Assembly: GCA_021030905.1 (NCBI GenBank)
Contig: JAGFMI010000018.1
Coordinates: 248,001-312,000, forward strand
Direction: 5' to 3'
DNA from: Pyrenula massariospora
Taxonomy: Eukaryota; Ascomycota; Eurotiomycetes; Pyrenulales; Pyrenulaceae
Length of the DNA stretch: 64,000 nucleotides
Part shown: piece by piece, positions 24,320-36,013 of the stretch
Numbering within the stretch: the first letter of the stretch is position 1
How the letters are laid out: the number at the start of each line of letters is the position of its first letter
The notes under the pieces: generated by a model
Told to the model about the DNA's origin: nothing
Database searches by the model: none
What the model saw: the letters and a program-made list of their open reading frames with translations, nothing else
Program-made: the position numbers and the translations under genes

Positions 24320-25885
24320 ATGCTTAGCCATGTTGCTGCTCTGAGGTCTTTTGCTCATGGCGCTCAAAGGACAACAACGGTTCACCGTAGACGATGGCTG
24401 GCTACTCTGCAAGATTCTAGAAAAGATATCTACGACGTTGTCATAGTTGGCGGAGGACCAGTAGGACTTGCACTACTCACAGCAATTAGTATGTCAAAAT
24501 TGTTTCTCGTCGAGCAGCGTTGACCTCAATTTCTAGAACAGTCACCAGCAACAAAAAGACTGAAGGTTGCCCTTGTAGAGAGTCAGGACTTGACAAAATC
24601 CAGACAATGGACCTCGCCCGGCGACCAATTCTCCAATCGCGTCAGCAGCATTACACCTTCCTCGCAGGCATTTCTAGAAAGCATCGGTGCTTGGAGCCAT
24701 ACTGATCAGTCCCGAATCCAGCCGTATGATGAGATGAAGGTTTGGGACGGATCCAACAGCTCCAGTATTCAATTCGATTGGTCCGCCGAGGCAAACAAAT
24801 ACGGAAGCCCAGCGCGCTCAGTGGCGACTATGATCGAAAATGCAAATCTTACTCGAGCGCTCTTAACTCGCATAAGCGAGCTCGACGAAGGAGACAATTC
24901 AATATTTTCTGGCACTGCTGTCTCCTCCATCACCAATGGTGCTGATGACCCGTCCGGGTTAAATCTCTCAACCTGGCCCGTGGTCTCTCTCACCTCTACA
25001 CCTTCTGCAAGCAGCACTCAACCTCCAGGACAGATCACTACACGCCTTCTCATCGGTGCTGACGGCCCTTCTAGCCCAGTTCGAAGTTACGCCTCCATCC
25101 CCTCCCGAGGCTGGGACTACTCCCGCCACGGCGTCGTCGCAACTCTCAGACTCACCGACAGCCCTCTCCCCCCAAGAACAGCCTACCAACGCTTCCTCCC
25201 CAGCCTCGGCGGCCCAATCGCCCTCCTACCCCTCCCCGGCCCTTTCGCCTCCCTCGTCTGGTCCACCCACCCCCACCACGCATCGCACCTCAAATCCCTC
25301 CCCCCACCAACCCTCACCGCCCTCCTCAACGCCGCCTTCCGCCTCTCCCCCGCCGACCTCACCTACCTCCTCTCCCTCCCCCCCTCAACCCCCCCCTCAA
25401 CCCTCACCTCCGAACTCTCCTGGCGCCTCCCCCACACCTCCCCCCCCTCCCCCGCAGACCCACTCCTCCCCCTCATCTCCTCCCTCCAAGAAGGCACCCT
25501 CGCCTCCTTTCCCCTCCGCCTCCGCCACGCCTCCACCTACACCTCCCCCCGCGTCGCCCTCGCCGGCGACGCCGCCCACTCCATCCACCCCCTCGCCGGC
25601 CAGGGCCTCAACCTCGGCCTCGCCGACGCGCAGGCCCTCCACCGCGCCATCGCCCGGGGCCTGCGGTGCGGCGCGGATATCGGGGACGTGGCGGGCGTGC
25701 TGGCGGGGTATAATGGGGAGCGGTGGGGGAGGAATGCGGCGGTCGGGGGTGTGTGTGATGCGCTGCATTGGGTGTATAGTGTGGAAGGGGGGTTGGTGGG
25801 GTGGGCGAGGGGGGTGGGTGTGGGGTTGTTGGATGGGATGGGTGGGGTTAAGGGGTGGATTATGGGGAAGGCGGAGGGGGGGTGA
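24320..25885 (+). CDS. coq6: Ubiquinone biosynthesis monooxygenase Coq6, mitochondrial
   Basis: Two exons (24320-24488, 24537-25885) encode 505 residues. The N-terminal ~32 residues are rich in Arg, Ser, Thr and His and contain no acidic residue before the Asp at 32, so they look like a mitochondrial presequence. The FAD-binding motif VVIVGGGPVGLAL follows at about 40-52. Then come LKVALVESQDL, a TSPGDQFSNRVSSITPSS block, RLLIGADGPSSPVR (the conserved Asp-Gly motif) and LAGDAAHSIHPLAGQGLNLGLAD (~398), the second FAD contact. This arrangement is typical of Coq6, the flavin hydroxylase that adds C5 oxygen to the coenzyme Q ring on the matrix side of the inner membrane. The intron rejoins TAI and KQSPATKRL. 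The coding strand is extremely C-rich until about 25660 and then abruptly G-rich. An ATG at 24320 was preferred over an upstream GTG. Confidence 0.93.
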
Positions 25886-26428
25886 TTGAGGCGTTTTGGA
25901 CGACAGGTACTATGCTATTTGAGGTCTATATGCCGAGGGGAGACACGACGACGACTGGCTGCTTGCTCACCGGTGGTTGGTTGTAGGTTGATGAAAGCGC
26001 GGATTTTGGGATCCCGAAAAGGGGAGAATTTGACGGGCATATCCTCGACCAAGCTGCTGAGAGGAGCGTGTAGATGGGATCTCCCGTTTTTTGATCTATC
26101 GGACGGCGGCGACACGTCTGATGCCTCCTGCTTGAGGGAAGAGTAGTGGTGCGGATGGGAAGTAGACGCATTAGAATGCATGGCAAGGCTGACAGAGACC
26201 GAGCATGACCGAGCGTATAGAAAATATTGTGGCCCGTAGTTGAAGGCAAACAGGGCCGTCCAAATCTGCATCATGAAATTTTCTGATGACAACTTTACTG
26301 CCCAGTTTCGTTCAACGCCGAAGCACCTCGCTGAATAAACGATGTCTCTCAAACACTGTTGCCTTACAGGACCATAGAGCTGCGGTCTGCTCAAGCGCAA
26401 CTCTTCCTCGCATCCCCGGGTACATATC
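25886..26428. other. Convergent 3' intergenic region
   Basis: This lies between the 3' ends of coq6 and the dynamitin gene. A minus open frame at 25915-26439 has no recognisable domain and overlaps the dynamitin stop. No gene is supported. Confidence 0.55.
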
Positions 26429-27945
26429 CTATCTCCCAAACCTGTCCATCCTCGCCTCCAGCTCCCTCACCCACCCCCCAATTGTCTCAACATTCTCCTT
26501 CATCGCCCCCTCCCCTTCCGCCATCTTACCCTCGACCATTTCCAAAACCTCCCTCCATTTCTTCACCTCCCCTTCGCACCTCGCCTGCCCCTTTCTAACT
26601 TCATCCAGCTCACTCCTCGCCTCCGCCGCCCCTGCATGCACCTGCCGCAACCCCTTTAATCGCTCCAACACGAGCGGCAGCAATGGTGCCAGATTCTCAA
26701 TCGTGGGCAGCTGCTGGTGCAATGCGGCGATCTTGTCGGATTGGTCGACGTGCTGAAGGTTCGGGTCAAAGGAGGGTATTTTGGAGGCGGAGACTTGGTT
26801 TCCCGTGATGATAGCTTGTGTGTTAGCTTCGGCCAGCTGACGGGCGGCGTTAGTAGCGTCTTCGCGGTTCTTGAGGAGTTTGGCGGATTCGGTGTTGAGT
26901 GCTTTGAGGCGAGTGGCGAGCGTTTCGAGGTTGGGAAAGGTAGTGGTAGCGGAGGTTGACGATGAGGAGAGGGTGTTGCTTAGAGCAGTGAGTTGGGAGG
27001 AGAGGGTCGTTAGGGCTGGGAGAATGGCTGGGGTTTGAGCGTCGGAAAAGATTGTTGTGGATGTTTGGATGCCAAGGGCGTCTTCAAGAGCGCTGAGGCG
27101 AGAGGAGAATTCCGATATTGCGTTCAAAGACTCCGGTGACGGAGCTGTGGGAGCTTGGATCTGTACAGGTTGGATCTGAGGCTTGGGAGGCAAGTCCTGC
27201 GTCGGTAGAGGCGGCGCCTTGAGGGGTCCGTCGGCAACCACTTGTGACAAATATGCTTCAGCATTAATACCGCTGCGTTCTGAGGAGTGCAGCTTGTCGA
27301 GCATTCGGCTCAACTGAGTTAGCCCATCTTCGAGGTCATACTCTTGCTCGCCCTTTTCCTTTATCCCCTTCACCTTCTCTTGCTTAACTTCTCCAGTAGC
27401 CATTATTTCCTTCTCCCGCTCTAATTCCACCTTCAGTTCTTCTGCCTCCCTTCTCAACCTTGCCAGCTTCTCAGCGGGATTTTCGTCTTCCACCACGCTC
27501 TCCTCTGACTCTTCATCATCTTCAATAGTCAAACGTCTTCTTACCCGTCGACGGAGGGCAGCATAAGATTTGCGATTGCCAGCGACACTATCGGAAAAAT
27601 CGACGCCTTCAGCGTCAAGTCTTGACCCTCTGAAACGCTCTCGCGCTTGTTTTCTGTTGGATCGAGTGCGGTCAATGTTGCCGTCGTCTGAGTCGTTGGT
27701 AGGGCTTGAAGGGACGGAGGATATTGTGCGAAGCGTTCCGGTCTAGAACAATGTGAATATCTTGTTTTGCACTACCTCGATACTTTAGCGTACTTGGACG
27801 GTCGATTCATCATCAGAAAGGCCAGGAGTCCCATAGAAGTCGGGCTCGACGTCCTGCGCAGCTGTCAGTACCATCCAGCTCGTTGCGGACCAAGGAAATT
27901 TACCAAATCTGGCAGACCAGCATATTTCTTGTTTATCGAAGCCAT
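26429..27945 (-). CDS. DCTN2: Dynamitin, dynactin p50 subunit
   Basis: Three exons in coding order (27945-27904, 27853-27794, 27742-26429) encode 471 residues. The short first exons give MASINKKYAGLPDL and DVEPDFYGTPGLSDDESTVQ, the dynamitin N-terminal signature (KYAGLPDLD..PDFYETP type). The rest is helical and coiled-coil forming: EDENPAEKLARLRREAEELKVELE, LSRMLDKLHS, ISEFSSRLSALEDALG and a long C-terminal helix (KKWREVLEMVEGKMAEGEG) ending MDRFGR. Dynamitin forms the shoulder of dynactin, the dynein cofactor needed for nuclear migration and organelle transport in hyphae. Both introns are about 50 nt and in phase 0. The ATG gives the expected start of the family. Coding DNA is C-rich in the middle and G-rich in the last 230 bases. 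Confidence 0.92.
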
Positions 27946-28493
27946 GTTTCTCTACTCAAATGGCACTTTGGACTCTTGTACCTCAACGATCTGACAAAAT
28001 TGCTTATGAGTGACATAGACATTGAGACAGAACTCGCAGCGTCAGCAGTCGGCCTATGTGCTCTCACTATCCCTTGGCTGTTCCTAGGGAACGCAAGAGT
28101 GGGCACTGAAGCATGGGGAGATTTGGGAATTCCTTGGCGACGCGTCGGGGATAGCTTCATTTCGCCGACGCGTTAATTAAGCTTCGGTGTGATATAAATC
28201 GCTAAATTCTCGAACAGGCTGCTGCTTCCCGCCGCCGTCTCCTGAACTTACATGTTCTTCAAAGTCATTGTGTCTCATACTCATACTCAGAAGTATGTTT
28301 CTAAGATATCTTCTACAGCGCTCTGCTCAAAATCTTCAGCACCAGGAAAACCCAGTTCCTATGGCTCTCCAAAAATCAGAGTATCATGCGATGACCATCA
28401 TATTATCTTATACAGCTTCTTTGCTTCCAGGTAAGGTATGAGCGCAATAACTCTGATGCGATCTTCATTACCTCGGAACGCTGCTCCCAAAAA
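27946..28493. other. Intergenic region between dynamitin and snx4
   Basis: This contains the dynamitin promoter and the snx4 3' region (both minus strand). No further coding sequence is supported. Confidence 0.6.
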
Positions 28494-30006
28494 TCATGCG
28501 GCCGCCCGACCTTTGTCCTTTGGTTGAGCAGGTGCCTGCTCGTCCATTTCCTCAATAAATCTCTCCCACGTGTCGATGACACCTCGATAGAAATTGATGT
28601 GCTCGGTGGCTAAAGCTCCAAAGCTATCCCGGAACTCAATGCCTTTGATTCGCTCAAAATCCTTCACTTCTTGGAGAACTTGTTCGTCGAAAGAGATCGT
28701 GACTTTCCTTGCATTTTCAACCTCTCTTGTCAGTTCTTCGATCCTTGATTCTAGCCTTTTAATCTGCTCGCGCCGAGCAGTTTCATGATCTACCCCTCGC
28801 ATGTCCTCCATTTTGTTTCGGAAGAATGTAGCAGGATTCAAGCTCGAGGTCGGCGAGGAATAGTGTGAAGAGGAAGCCATGATATCCCGATCAGACGAAG
28901 TACGCGCTAAATACTCCGTAAGGGCTTCAAAGTCAAGCTGTTTCTGTTCTCTGGTCTTGAGCGTTGACTTCACAGCTAGGATATAGGACTCCATGTCACG
29001 TAGACTCCCTAAATAGTTGTTGTCCGTGTGATCTTTGAGAGCCTTCCAGCCTCGGGAAGTCTCATCTACGCTCCCTGCAAACGTCTGCAATTGGAAGTCA
29101 ACGGCAGGTTCGAGAGGGACAAGCTTCCGCATGTTGTTGGCAAGGTCCGCATAGTCTGTTTCTAGATCTGATTCTCGCCTCGCTACTCTCGCAACAATCT
29201 TTTCCACTTGCGCCAGGTCTTCGTCTAGTTTATTGGCTTTCTCAATGACTTCTATGAAGCGTTTGTCTGGCTTGTGTACCTTTGAGAAAGCATTGACGAA
29301 GGTATCTGTGAATCTGTCGAACAAGCCAGAGGACCCACCACTCTCACTACCGGTGTTTGATCTTGTTGGCCTTGATCGCATCTGGGCATTCCAGTCATTG
29401 GTTTCGAGGAAGAGAATAAATATGGACGCTCGGCGCAGGACAGGATGTAAGGTTAGGCGCTTGATAAATCTGTGAAGCGACCATGCTCGTCGCGAAGTGA
29501 ATTCATGACTAAATCCTCCACCCCGAGCATGCTGGATGTTGTTCTTTTCTGGTAAAGGGGGCACGGCACAAGCAGCGTATTCTCTCGACAGCGTATTCCG
29601 TAAGAAGACAAAGTCTGTGAAGCGGCGGCGAACAGAGAAATCGGGTTTCTGAAAGGATTTAAAATCTGTCTGTAGCTCTGTTAGCAATGGCCAGGAAATT
29701 CGGGAAAGGAGGTTCGTAGCGCACGTGTGTCGTAACTAGATAGGACATATATGCGTCTTTAGTTCCATCATTTTCCTTAAGGGGACTATCGACAGTGCAC
29801 TCTAGGACGCCATCGCCAATACCACCCAGATCGACAGGATCTGTAAGATCCCCGGTCTGAGGTATGTCGGCGCTCATCTTACGTTTGCCTGAGGAGTTGC
29901 GAATTGGAAGAGGTCGAGAAGTATTTGCTGTATTTGGTCTTGAGTCGTTGTCACTTTCCACATCATTGCGCCAGGAGACACTGTCGAAATCATTGTGGTC
30001 GTCCAT
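28494..30006 (-). CDS. snx4: Sorting nexin Snx4 (Atg24)
   Basis: Two exons in coding order (30006-29725, 29669-28494) encode 485 residues. The acidic N-terminus contains FDSVSW. A PX domain covers about residues 65-200; its phosphoinositide-binding RRFTDF motif follows directly after the intron, which joins YLVTTH to TDFKSFQKPDF. The typical ACAVPPLPEK and RRAWSLHRFIKRLTLHPVLRRA segments follow. The C-terminal half is a long helical BAR-type region (VIEKANKLDEDLAQVEKIV, RLESRIEELTREVENARKV, FYRGVIDTWERFIEEMD). Snx4 sorts endosomal cargo back to the Golgi and takes part in selective autophagy, including pexophagy and the Cvt pathway in yeast. The ATG at 30006 fits the family; an open extension upstream lacks an ATG. 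Confidence 0.95.
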
Positions 30007-30772
30007 TGCATCTGGGTTGGAGCCCAACTGGACAACCAAGCAGCGCCGGAGGATGTAGGTCGAGTTGCTTTATGAAGACCGTCTATGAAGTTAACGTAGA
30101 TTCTTGGGTACAAGCGCCAATTAAATCGTGATCATGGAAAGAACCGAATTCAAGTTGGCGTGGATTGGGACAGAAGCTCTGGAAGACGGCGACCTACAGG
30201 CGAGGGTACACAGCTGCAAGGCTATCGTCATTCTCAGCCCGCAGACAGCGGTTGCCCGATGAGAGGTTACCCCAAATCTAGAAAGGTTTAACTAAGGTAT
30301 CTAGCTAATTCTATGCGTGTCACGGCGTGGCTCATTGTTAATTTTTTATTTGGCTTTTCTTGCTTTTTGTACCGAGTCAAGATTATTTGAAAGAAATTTA
30401 TCTTTACACGTCCCCTCGAGGATGGAGTCTTAGGCATCGAAGTCTATTCAGTACGGTAGCTGTGCCCGGCCAAAAGATTCACGTTATTTTCCAAGCCGAG
30501 CCGTCAAGTCACGAAACTAATCGGTCTCTTTGCTGATGAAGACTATCAATGGCCGTAAAAGAGGATCTCATACCTCATAGGAGCTTCATAATGCTTAGGA
30601 CGTGGCTTAGTTCGCGTCTGAAGCTGCTGCAGGTAAGATAGAGGTCGTTACTTAGTGTACAAAACAGAACGTCTTTTTCAAGATTCCTCAAAGAATATCA
30701 GACTATTTTCCAGAAAATATTGGAACGATCCGATGAAAAGGCCGAAAGAGAAAGACTGAATTGTCTCTCAGA
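30007..30772. other. Intergenic region between snx4 and the YeeE-type gene
   Basis: This holds the snx4 promoter and the 3' region of the upstream minus-strand transporter gene. No supported gene lies inside. Confidence 0.6.
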
Positions 30773-31801
30773 TCACTTTAAAATGAACCCTATGGCGATT
30801 CCCGCCACAAACATCGTCCCAATGGTGATAAAGCTGGACACAGAAAAGGCTGATAAACCAGAGATTCCATGCCCTGACGTACACCCGCCCGCCATTCTGG
30901 CTCCAAATGCAAGCAAAGTCCCTCCCAAGATCGCTCTCCAAGCCGCAACATCTATATTCTTGACTGTCTCAGACGATAGGGTGAGCCTATCGAGAGCCGC
31001 ACCGCCAAGCAAGATACCCAGAGCGAAAATTAGGCCCCGAGGCGGCGACGTCGGAATGTCAATATCCTTATCGCGGAGAGCGTGGAGCGTGTAGCGCCCT
31101 AGTTGCTCATAGGCGGTCGAAACACCAAGTGTCGTGCTCGTGAGAAGAATTGAACATGCTTGTGCCAGGCCAATGAAGACACCACCGATAACTGGGTGAT
31201 CCCACGCAGCTTCCCGGTCATAAACTGGTCTTGACAAGCTTGCTAAAGCGACGACCACGACGCATAGAATCTCAAAGGCGATTAAGACCGCGCCCAGATC
31301 GGCATAAATCATGTCGCCCAATGTCTCTTTTCTAGCGGGTTGCACTCTCCTTTCACCCACGACCAATCTTTCCCCGTACTTCGCGTACGCTATACCGCCC
31401 AGGAGGGAACCCAAGATTGTGTAGCGGCTCGAGCGAACTCCGACTCCGAGCTGAACCAAGACTGTTCCGGGACAAGCACCGGTAAGGGCCATACCAACTC
31501 CAACCAAAGCACCGCCGATGATGTTAGCGTCATATCGGCCAAGTCTGTTCAGCGTCGAGTTGGACCGTACCGATGGCCGAGCGAGGTTCCATCGATTGAA
31601 GAGGTACTGAATCAGCGCGCTGCTGCCGGCTGCTGTAAGGAACACCGAGAGCATGTGGAAGTTGCGAAGCTGAAGCTGTTCGACGATAACGGCGGGAGCA
31701 TAGACTCGGGAGGTAAGCAGCGCAGATCCGAACAGAGCACCAGAGACGAAGGACGAGGCGATACTGGGCGAGAAAGGAAAAAGTTTCGCTGTTTGGGCCA
31801 T
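30773..31801 (-). CDS. YeeE/YedE-type sulfur-compound membrane transporter
   Basis: A single uninterrupted frame encodes 342 residues. The protein is strongly hydrophobic with about eight to ten predicted membrane segments and two related halves. Each half carries the family's Cys motif: ALTGACPGTVLVQLG in the first and ARMAGGCTSGHGISG in the second. These match the YeeE/YedE (sulf_transp, TsuA-like) family. Bacterial members import thiosulfate and pass it along conserved cysteines. The substrate in fungi is not established, so transport of a sulfur compound is inferred. The family is patchy in fungi and best known from bacteria, and the gene has no intron, both compatible with old transfer from bacteria. 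Its base composition does not stand out by eye. Start: MAQTAKLFPF, the first ATG. Confidence 0.9.
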   Translation of the reverse strand: MAQTAKLFPFSPSIASSFVSGALFGSALLTSRVYAPAVIVEQLQLRNFHMLSVFLTAAGSSALIQYLFNRWNLARPSVRSNSTLNRLGRYDANIIGGALVGVGMALTGACPGTVLVQLGVGVRSSRYTILGSLLGGIAYAKYGERLVVGERRVQPARKETLGDMIYADLGAVLIAFEILCVVVVALASLSRPVYDREAAWDHPVIGGVFIGLAQACSILLTSTTLGVSTAYEQLGRYTLHALRDKDIDIPTSPPRGLIFALGILLGGAALDRLTLSSETVKNIDVAAWRAILGGTLLAFGARMAGGCTSGHGISGLSAFSVSSFITIGTMFVAGIAIGFILK

Positions 31802-34069
31802 GTTCTCGCCCAGTCAGACGTTGCTTTTCAGTCAGTCAAGTGGAGACGAAGATTGGAATTTGCCTCCAGTCTCCTCAGAATCAAGTACCAATGAAAACCC
31901 CACTCAGATATTGAAGGAATTCAGACACTGACTTCCAAAAAAGATGGTATTGCCATATCAACACTCTCACCCACCTGTGTCCAAATAGAGAAAGCTACCT
32001 ATACCTGATAGCAGTCGGGGAACTCGGCCTTTCCTCAGGGGTGTACCCAACACGTCAAAGCGCACAAGAACAGAAAGGCATTAGAAGGCTCACATTTCTC
32101 TGACATTCCTCATCGGCCAGCAACAGCTGGACGGACCGTTCGGCGTCTAAGATCCTTGATTATGCTTATATCTCCGACTGCATGGCCGAAACTTGTGGTA
32201 GTCTCGGGGACCTGATCCCTGAATCGGAACATTACAGACCATTTGCCTCCATCGGTATAGTCAGTCCCAATTTGAAGTCAACAATTCTTGGAGAACAGGC
32301 AAGACTAAGGGCATTGCTTCTGAGCAGGCGTCTAATGCTACTGTTTAAAAGTAGCTCAGAAGCATAGTGTGGGTACACATTCTACTCCACGGCTTTCGGA
32401 ACGATATTCAGAAGTGAACCAACCTTGACACTCTCTTCACCCAGAGAAAAGAGGTCAATAGTCTTTGCGTTCGTATTGGAGATGCCAGGTCTTGGGAATC
32501 CGATCTCCCCAGCGAATTTGAATGTGTGCTGGAGGTGCCGACACCAAATGCTTCAAGGACCGCCACCCCCATCATATAGATTGAAGCGTGACATTTTGAG
32601 GAGACCAGAGTGCCAGGCGACGCAAGTTTACAATGATTGCCATCAGTCAAGCCAAGAAGATATTTCGGAACCTCGGAGCCGGATAAAAGAGGAAAGCACT
32701 TCAAATCCTTGGACTAGTATCACAAGAGTACGGTCGGCGACCTGGGTAACGTAGCACTAAAATCAAGGGCTGCTAGGCGTAGAAATTCTGTCCTACGTTT
32801 GTATGAGCAAAGGTCCAATCAGGATTCTGGATGGCCGTATCAACAGAGGTACTCAACAACAAGCATTCTCCGTTCTCCAAGAACTTTTTCCACATGGCAC
32901 GCAATCATGGATCCCAAGACCTAGTGCTAAAGGCTGACGTCCTTGTCTTCGCCAGGTAGACGCAATCTTTTCCACTCAAGGAGTCCGAGTCACGGCAACA
33001 TTAATCTCAAGGTGTTGGACGCAGTCTTGGTCCTACGACACCGATCTGGAGGCAGAGGCAACAACCACAAACGATTTAGTTGCCTTTGTAAGGTGTCCAG
33101 ACTGCGAGGAGAAAGTCCAGAAAGCAAAAAGTCAAGCATAATAGCACAGGGATTGTGTCTTTGTCGGAGTCCAAATGGCGGCTGTTCTGTGAAGGTTGTT
33201 TAGATATCAGAATCGTACCCAGTCTTATCTATGCCGGGGCCTAGGTTAATGGACGCCTGGCGCAGATCATGATTATCGACCCATAAATTCGGCGGTATAA
33301 CGGGCGCGCATTGTTGAGAAATTAGGCAATTTTGATCATTGTACGACCTCGTCCGCTGTTGAATAGCTCGTAGGTAAACCCTGTGTAGCAAGACTACCTC
33401 CGCTCAAGGGTCGGTCTCGAGGTTGTGTAATCGGACCACGAAAGCACGTTATACGAATATGGCATGGAGGGGGAATTTGCGTTTCGCTGAGAAGGTTTTA
33501 GAAAGCTTCCAGGTATCGTGGGGAAGGTCATCGGTCATGTCTTTTGCCATACGCCCTGCACGAAGCATATCATTCCGTGGCGAGTGTGTGGGGCCGGGGC
33601 TGTGGTTGCAGTGGGCAAACATGTCGTGGCGGTTAGGTTCAGGTCCGGGGGATTTTGTCTTCGTTGATTATCCGACGATGCATCGGGCCTGCACTTCGTC
33701 CACGAACCAGCTTCCTCTTCTGCGGCGGGGCTCCTCCAGGCGTTGTGAATCCCAATCTTCGAGGGCCATCGACATGTTTTCGTTAAAATGGAAGCGGTTC
33801 CCCTTCACGGCTTTTGTGTTGCCCTCGCTCTCCTTTGCGAGAACGTGCCCACAAAGTGGTGGAGCCTATCACGCGGCACGGCGTACGCGGCCTTGACAAT
33901 GGAAACTCCCTGAATCACGAGTGCCATCTGAACAGGTAGTGAATGGTCTTGGAGAAGACTGAGTTCCGGAAATGATACTGGTATTCCTCCTGGATCGTAT
34001 GGCGGCGTAAGCAGCTCCTAGACCACTTCCTTACCTTCTCTCCTTTCATTGCTCCGCGGCCCTCTCTCC
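31802..34069. other. Divergent intergenic region, about 2.3 kb
   Basis: This lies between the transporter start and the mannosyltransferase start. Several short open frames occur (for example plus 33423-33896), but none shows a recognisable domain, an ATG in a good setting and splice support together. It may include decayed sequence; I see no terminal repeats. Confidence 0.5.
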
Positions 34070-35623
34070 ATGTCGAAAACCATGTGGTCGCCGCCTTCGA
34101 CAAATAGATCGAGGAGGTCCTTCCTCATAGCTGTTGCTCTCATACTTGCTTTACTGTACAAGTACAGCTCCACATTAAGCGGTCAAATATCGTTTTCCCC
34201 TGTCACTTTCTCGCATTACCCTCCTCTTACGACGCCCTCAAACCACGCAAAGGACCAGGCACGAGTATCAACACTCAAGGCACAAGTGCACTTCTGGCAA
34301 CGTCTAAGCGATGCATATGCAGCTTGCGAACCAGGGGTTGACCGACCAGCACAAGCTCTGGACCCTGTTTCCAATAATGGCTTTGACGCGAATACCAAAC
34401 TGAGCCGCCCCGATCTTCTTTTGATGAAGGATACGGATGTGGAGAAAATGACGGATGCGCATCAAAGATTCGTTGCAAAGATTCGGGATCTAGATTTCAA
34501 GCCATTCTTCAAGAGTAGCACTCGCGGTGTGGTTACCACTACTGGACCGCAGAATCTCCCAGCTCTAGTGTTATCGATTCGCATGCTACGAGTCACAGGC
34601 AGTACCTTGCCAGTGCAGGTGTTCCTTGCAGATGAGACCGAGTACAATCCTCATGTCTGCGAAGATGTTCTACCGGCCCTTGATGCTGAGTGCAGGCTTT
34701 TCTCCGATATCATCGACTTTTCCAGTCATGGTTCACCTGATCTGAAGATGTATCAGTACAAAATCTTCGCCATCCTCTTCTCTACATTCGACGAAGTCCT
34801 CTGGCTCGATGCCGACGCTTTTCCCATCCGAGACCCTTCCTCGCTATTCGATTCAGAACCCTACGCAAGCCATGGCTTCATCCTCTGGCCCGATTTTTGG
34901 AGTGGTACCCAGTCTCCCTACTACTATACCATCTCCGCTCAAGAAGAGCCAGCAATGAACTTTCGCGCTTCCTCCGAGACTGGGGAGATTTTTGTCTCTA
35001 AAACAAGGCACTGGCAATCTTTGCTGCTGGCATCGTATTATAATTATTACGGCCCTAGTCACTACTACAATCTCCTCTCGCAAGGGTCTATGGGCGAGGG
35101 GGACAAGGAGACCTTTCTCCCGGCTGCTAGCGCTCTTAATGAAACCATCTATACTGTTTCTGAGCCGATACAAGCACTAGGTTCTTCTGACTCCGAAAAC
35201 CAGTTTCACGGTACTGCAATGGTCCAATTTGATCCCAGCGACGACTATGCCCTTGTCTCTCAAGGTCTCTTCCGTGCCAAGGATGACTCGGTCGCGCCAA
35301 TGCCTCGACCGCTATTCATCCATGCAAATTGCCCAAAGCTGGACCCTGGAAATGTGTTTGAACAGAACCAGGTTTTTGCTTCGCCGGTCAAAGATAACGG
35401 GGGGAGTTACCGTCGCGCTTGGACTCATAGGAAAGATGTCATCGAAGCATTTGGATGGGATATTGAGAAGGCACTTTGGAAAGAGGCTGTCTGGGTAGCT
35501 TGCAAGCTGGAGGATCATTTTGTCACATGGAAGGGGAAACATACCGTCTGTTCTGAAATGAAAAGTTTCTTTGATAAAATCTTTGAGAATCAGCCGGCGC
35601 CTTTCAATTGGAAGACGGGCTGA
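34070..35623 (+). CDS. Mnn2-type alpha-mannosyltransferase (GT71)
   Basis: A single exon encodes 517 residues. It is a type II Golgi membrane protein: a short basic cytosolic tail, a membrane anchor at about residues 15-31 (FLIAVALILALLYKYSS), a stem, then the catalytic domain. Family features are GVVTTTGPQNLPALVLSIRMLR, LPVQVFLADE, DLKMYQYKIFAILFSTFDEVLWLDADAFPIRDP (the metal-binding DAD within WLDAD), a GFILWPDFW block, ETGEIFVSKTRHW and FIHANCPKLDPG. GT71 enzymes of the Mnn1/Mnn2 type add alpha-mannose branches to cell-wall mannoproteins or galactomannan backbones. Linkage cannot be told from sequence alone; alpha-1,2 is more likely than alpha-1,3 from overall likeness to Mnn2. The upstream frame start is TTG, so the ATG at 34070 was chosen; the ATG at 34082 is an alternative. 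Confidence 0.9.
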   Translation: MSKTMWSPPSTNRSRRSFLIAVALILALLYKYSSTLSGQISFSPVTFSHYPPLTTPSNHAKDQARVSTLKAQVHFWQRLSDAYAACEPGVDRPAQALDPVSNNGFDANTKLSRPDLLLMKDTDVEKMTDAHQRFVAKIRDLDFKPFFKSSTRGVVTTTGPQNLPALVLSIRMLRVTGSTLPVQVFLADETEYNPHVCEDVLPALDAECRLFSDIIDFSSHGSPDLKMYQYKIFAILFSTFDEVLWLDADAFPIRDPSSLFDSEPYASHGFILWPDFWSGTQSPYYYTISAQEEPAMNFRASSETGEIFVSKTRHWQSLLLASYYNYYGPSHYYNLLSQGSMGEGDKETFLPAASALNETIYTVSEPIQALGSSDSENQFHGTAMVQFDPSDDYALVSQGLFRAKDDSVAPMPRPLFIHANCPKLDPGNVFEQNQVFASPVKDNGGSYRRAWTHRKDVIEAFGWDIEKALWKEAVWVACKLEDHFVTWKGKHTVCSEMKSFFDKIFENQPAPFNWKTG

Positions 35624-36013
35624 AGACGGTGCAAAGCTGCTTCTCGTGGGTGATGTGCATAGCGTGGATAGGTAGCGTTGGCGTTGATGGCAACTTTCGG
35701 GCTATTTTGGGCATAAGAATATTGCATATCATGATTCATCCAACGGTTTTGGACACACTTTGGAGAAGGGCATTGGATGACCTGTCAGGGGGCCAGTAGG
35801 CGCATCTGCATACTCTGCGATGGAGGACAAATATCTTGGTTGTCTCAAGTGGCAACGAACTGTACCAAGACCAAAGGCATTCGTGGGAGAGAAACAGCCT
35901 CCAATCTGTCACATATCAGAGATCGACAGCAGATAGTATGTATATACATGGCATGAAAACATTGTCTCACATTACCTCCTTGCGCCTTCCCCGGCGCGCA
36001 ACATCGTACACCT
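35624..36013. other. Convergent 3' intergenic region
   Basis: This gap lies between the 3' ends of the mannosyltransferase and the flavin reductase genes. No gene is seen. Confidence 0.6.

Noticed and set aside
25056-25889. 277-residue Pro/Ser-rich plus frame inside coq6
   Set aside because: It is a frame-shifted reading of the C-rich coq6 exon; the coq6 frame has the FAD motifs.
24320-32000. Functional operon-like grouping of dynamitin, snx4 and the sulfur transporter
   Set aside because: They share a strand, but each has its own several-hundred-base upstream region and an unrelated role; fungal genes are monocistronic.
33423-33896. 157-residue plus frame before the mannosyltransferase gene
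   Set aside because: Composition looks random (many Arg, Ser, Cys, Trp), with no domain or homologue recognised.
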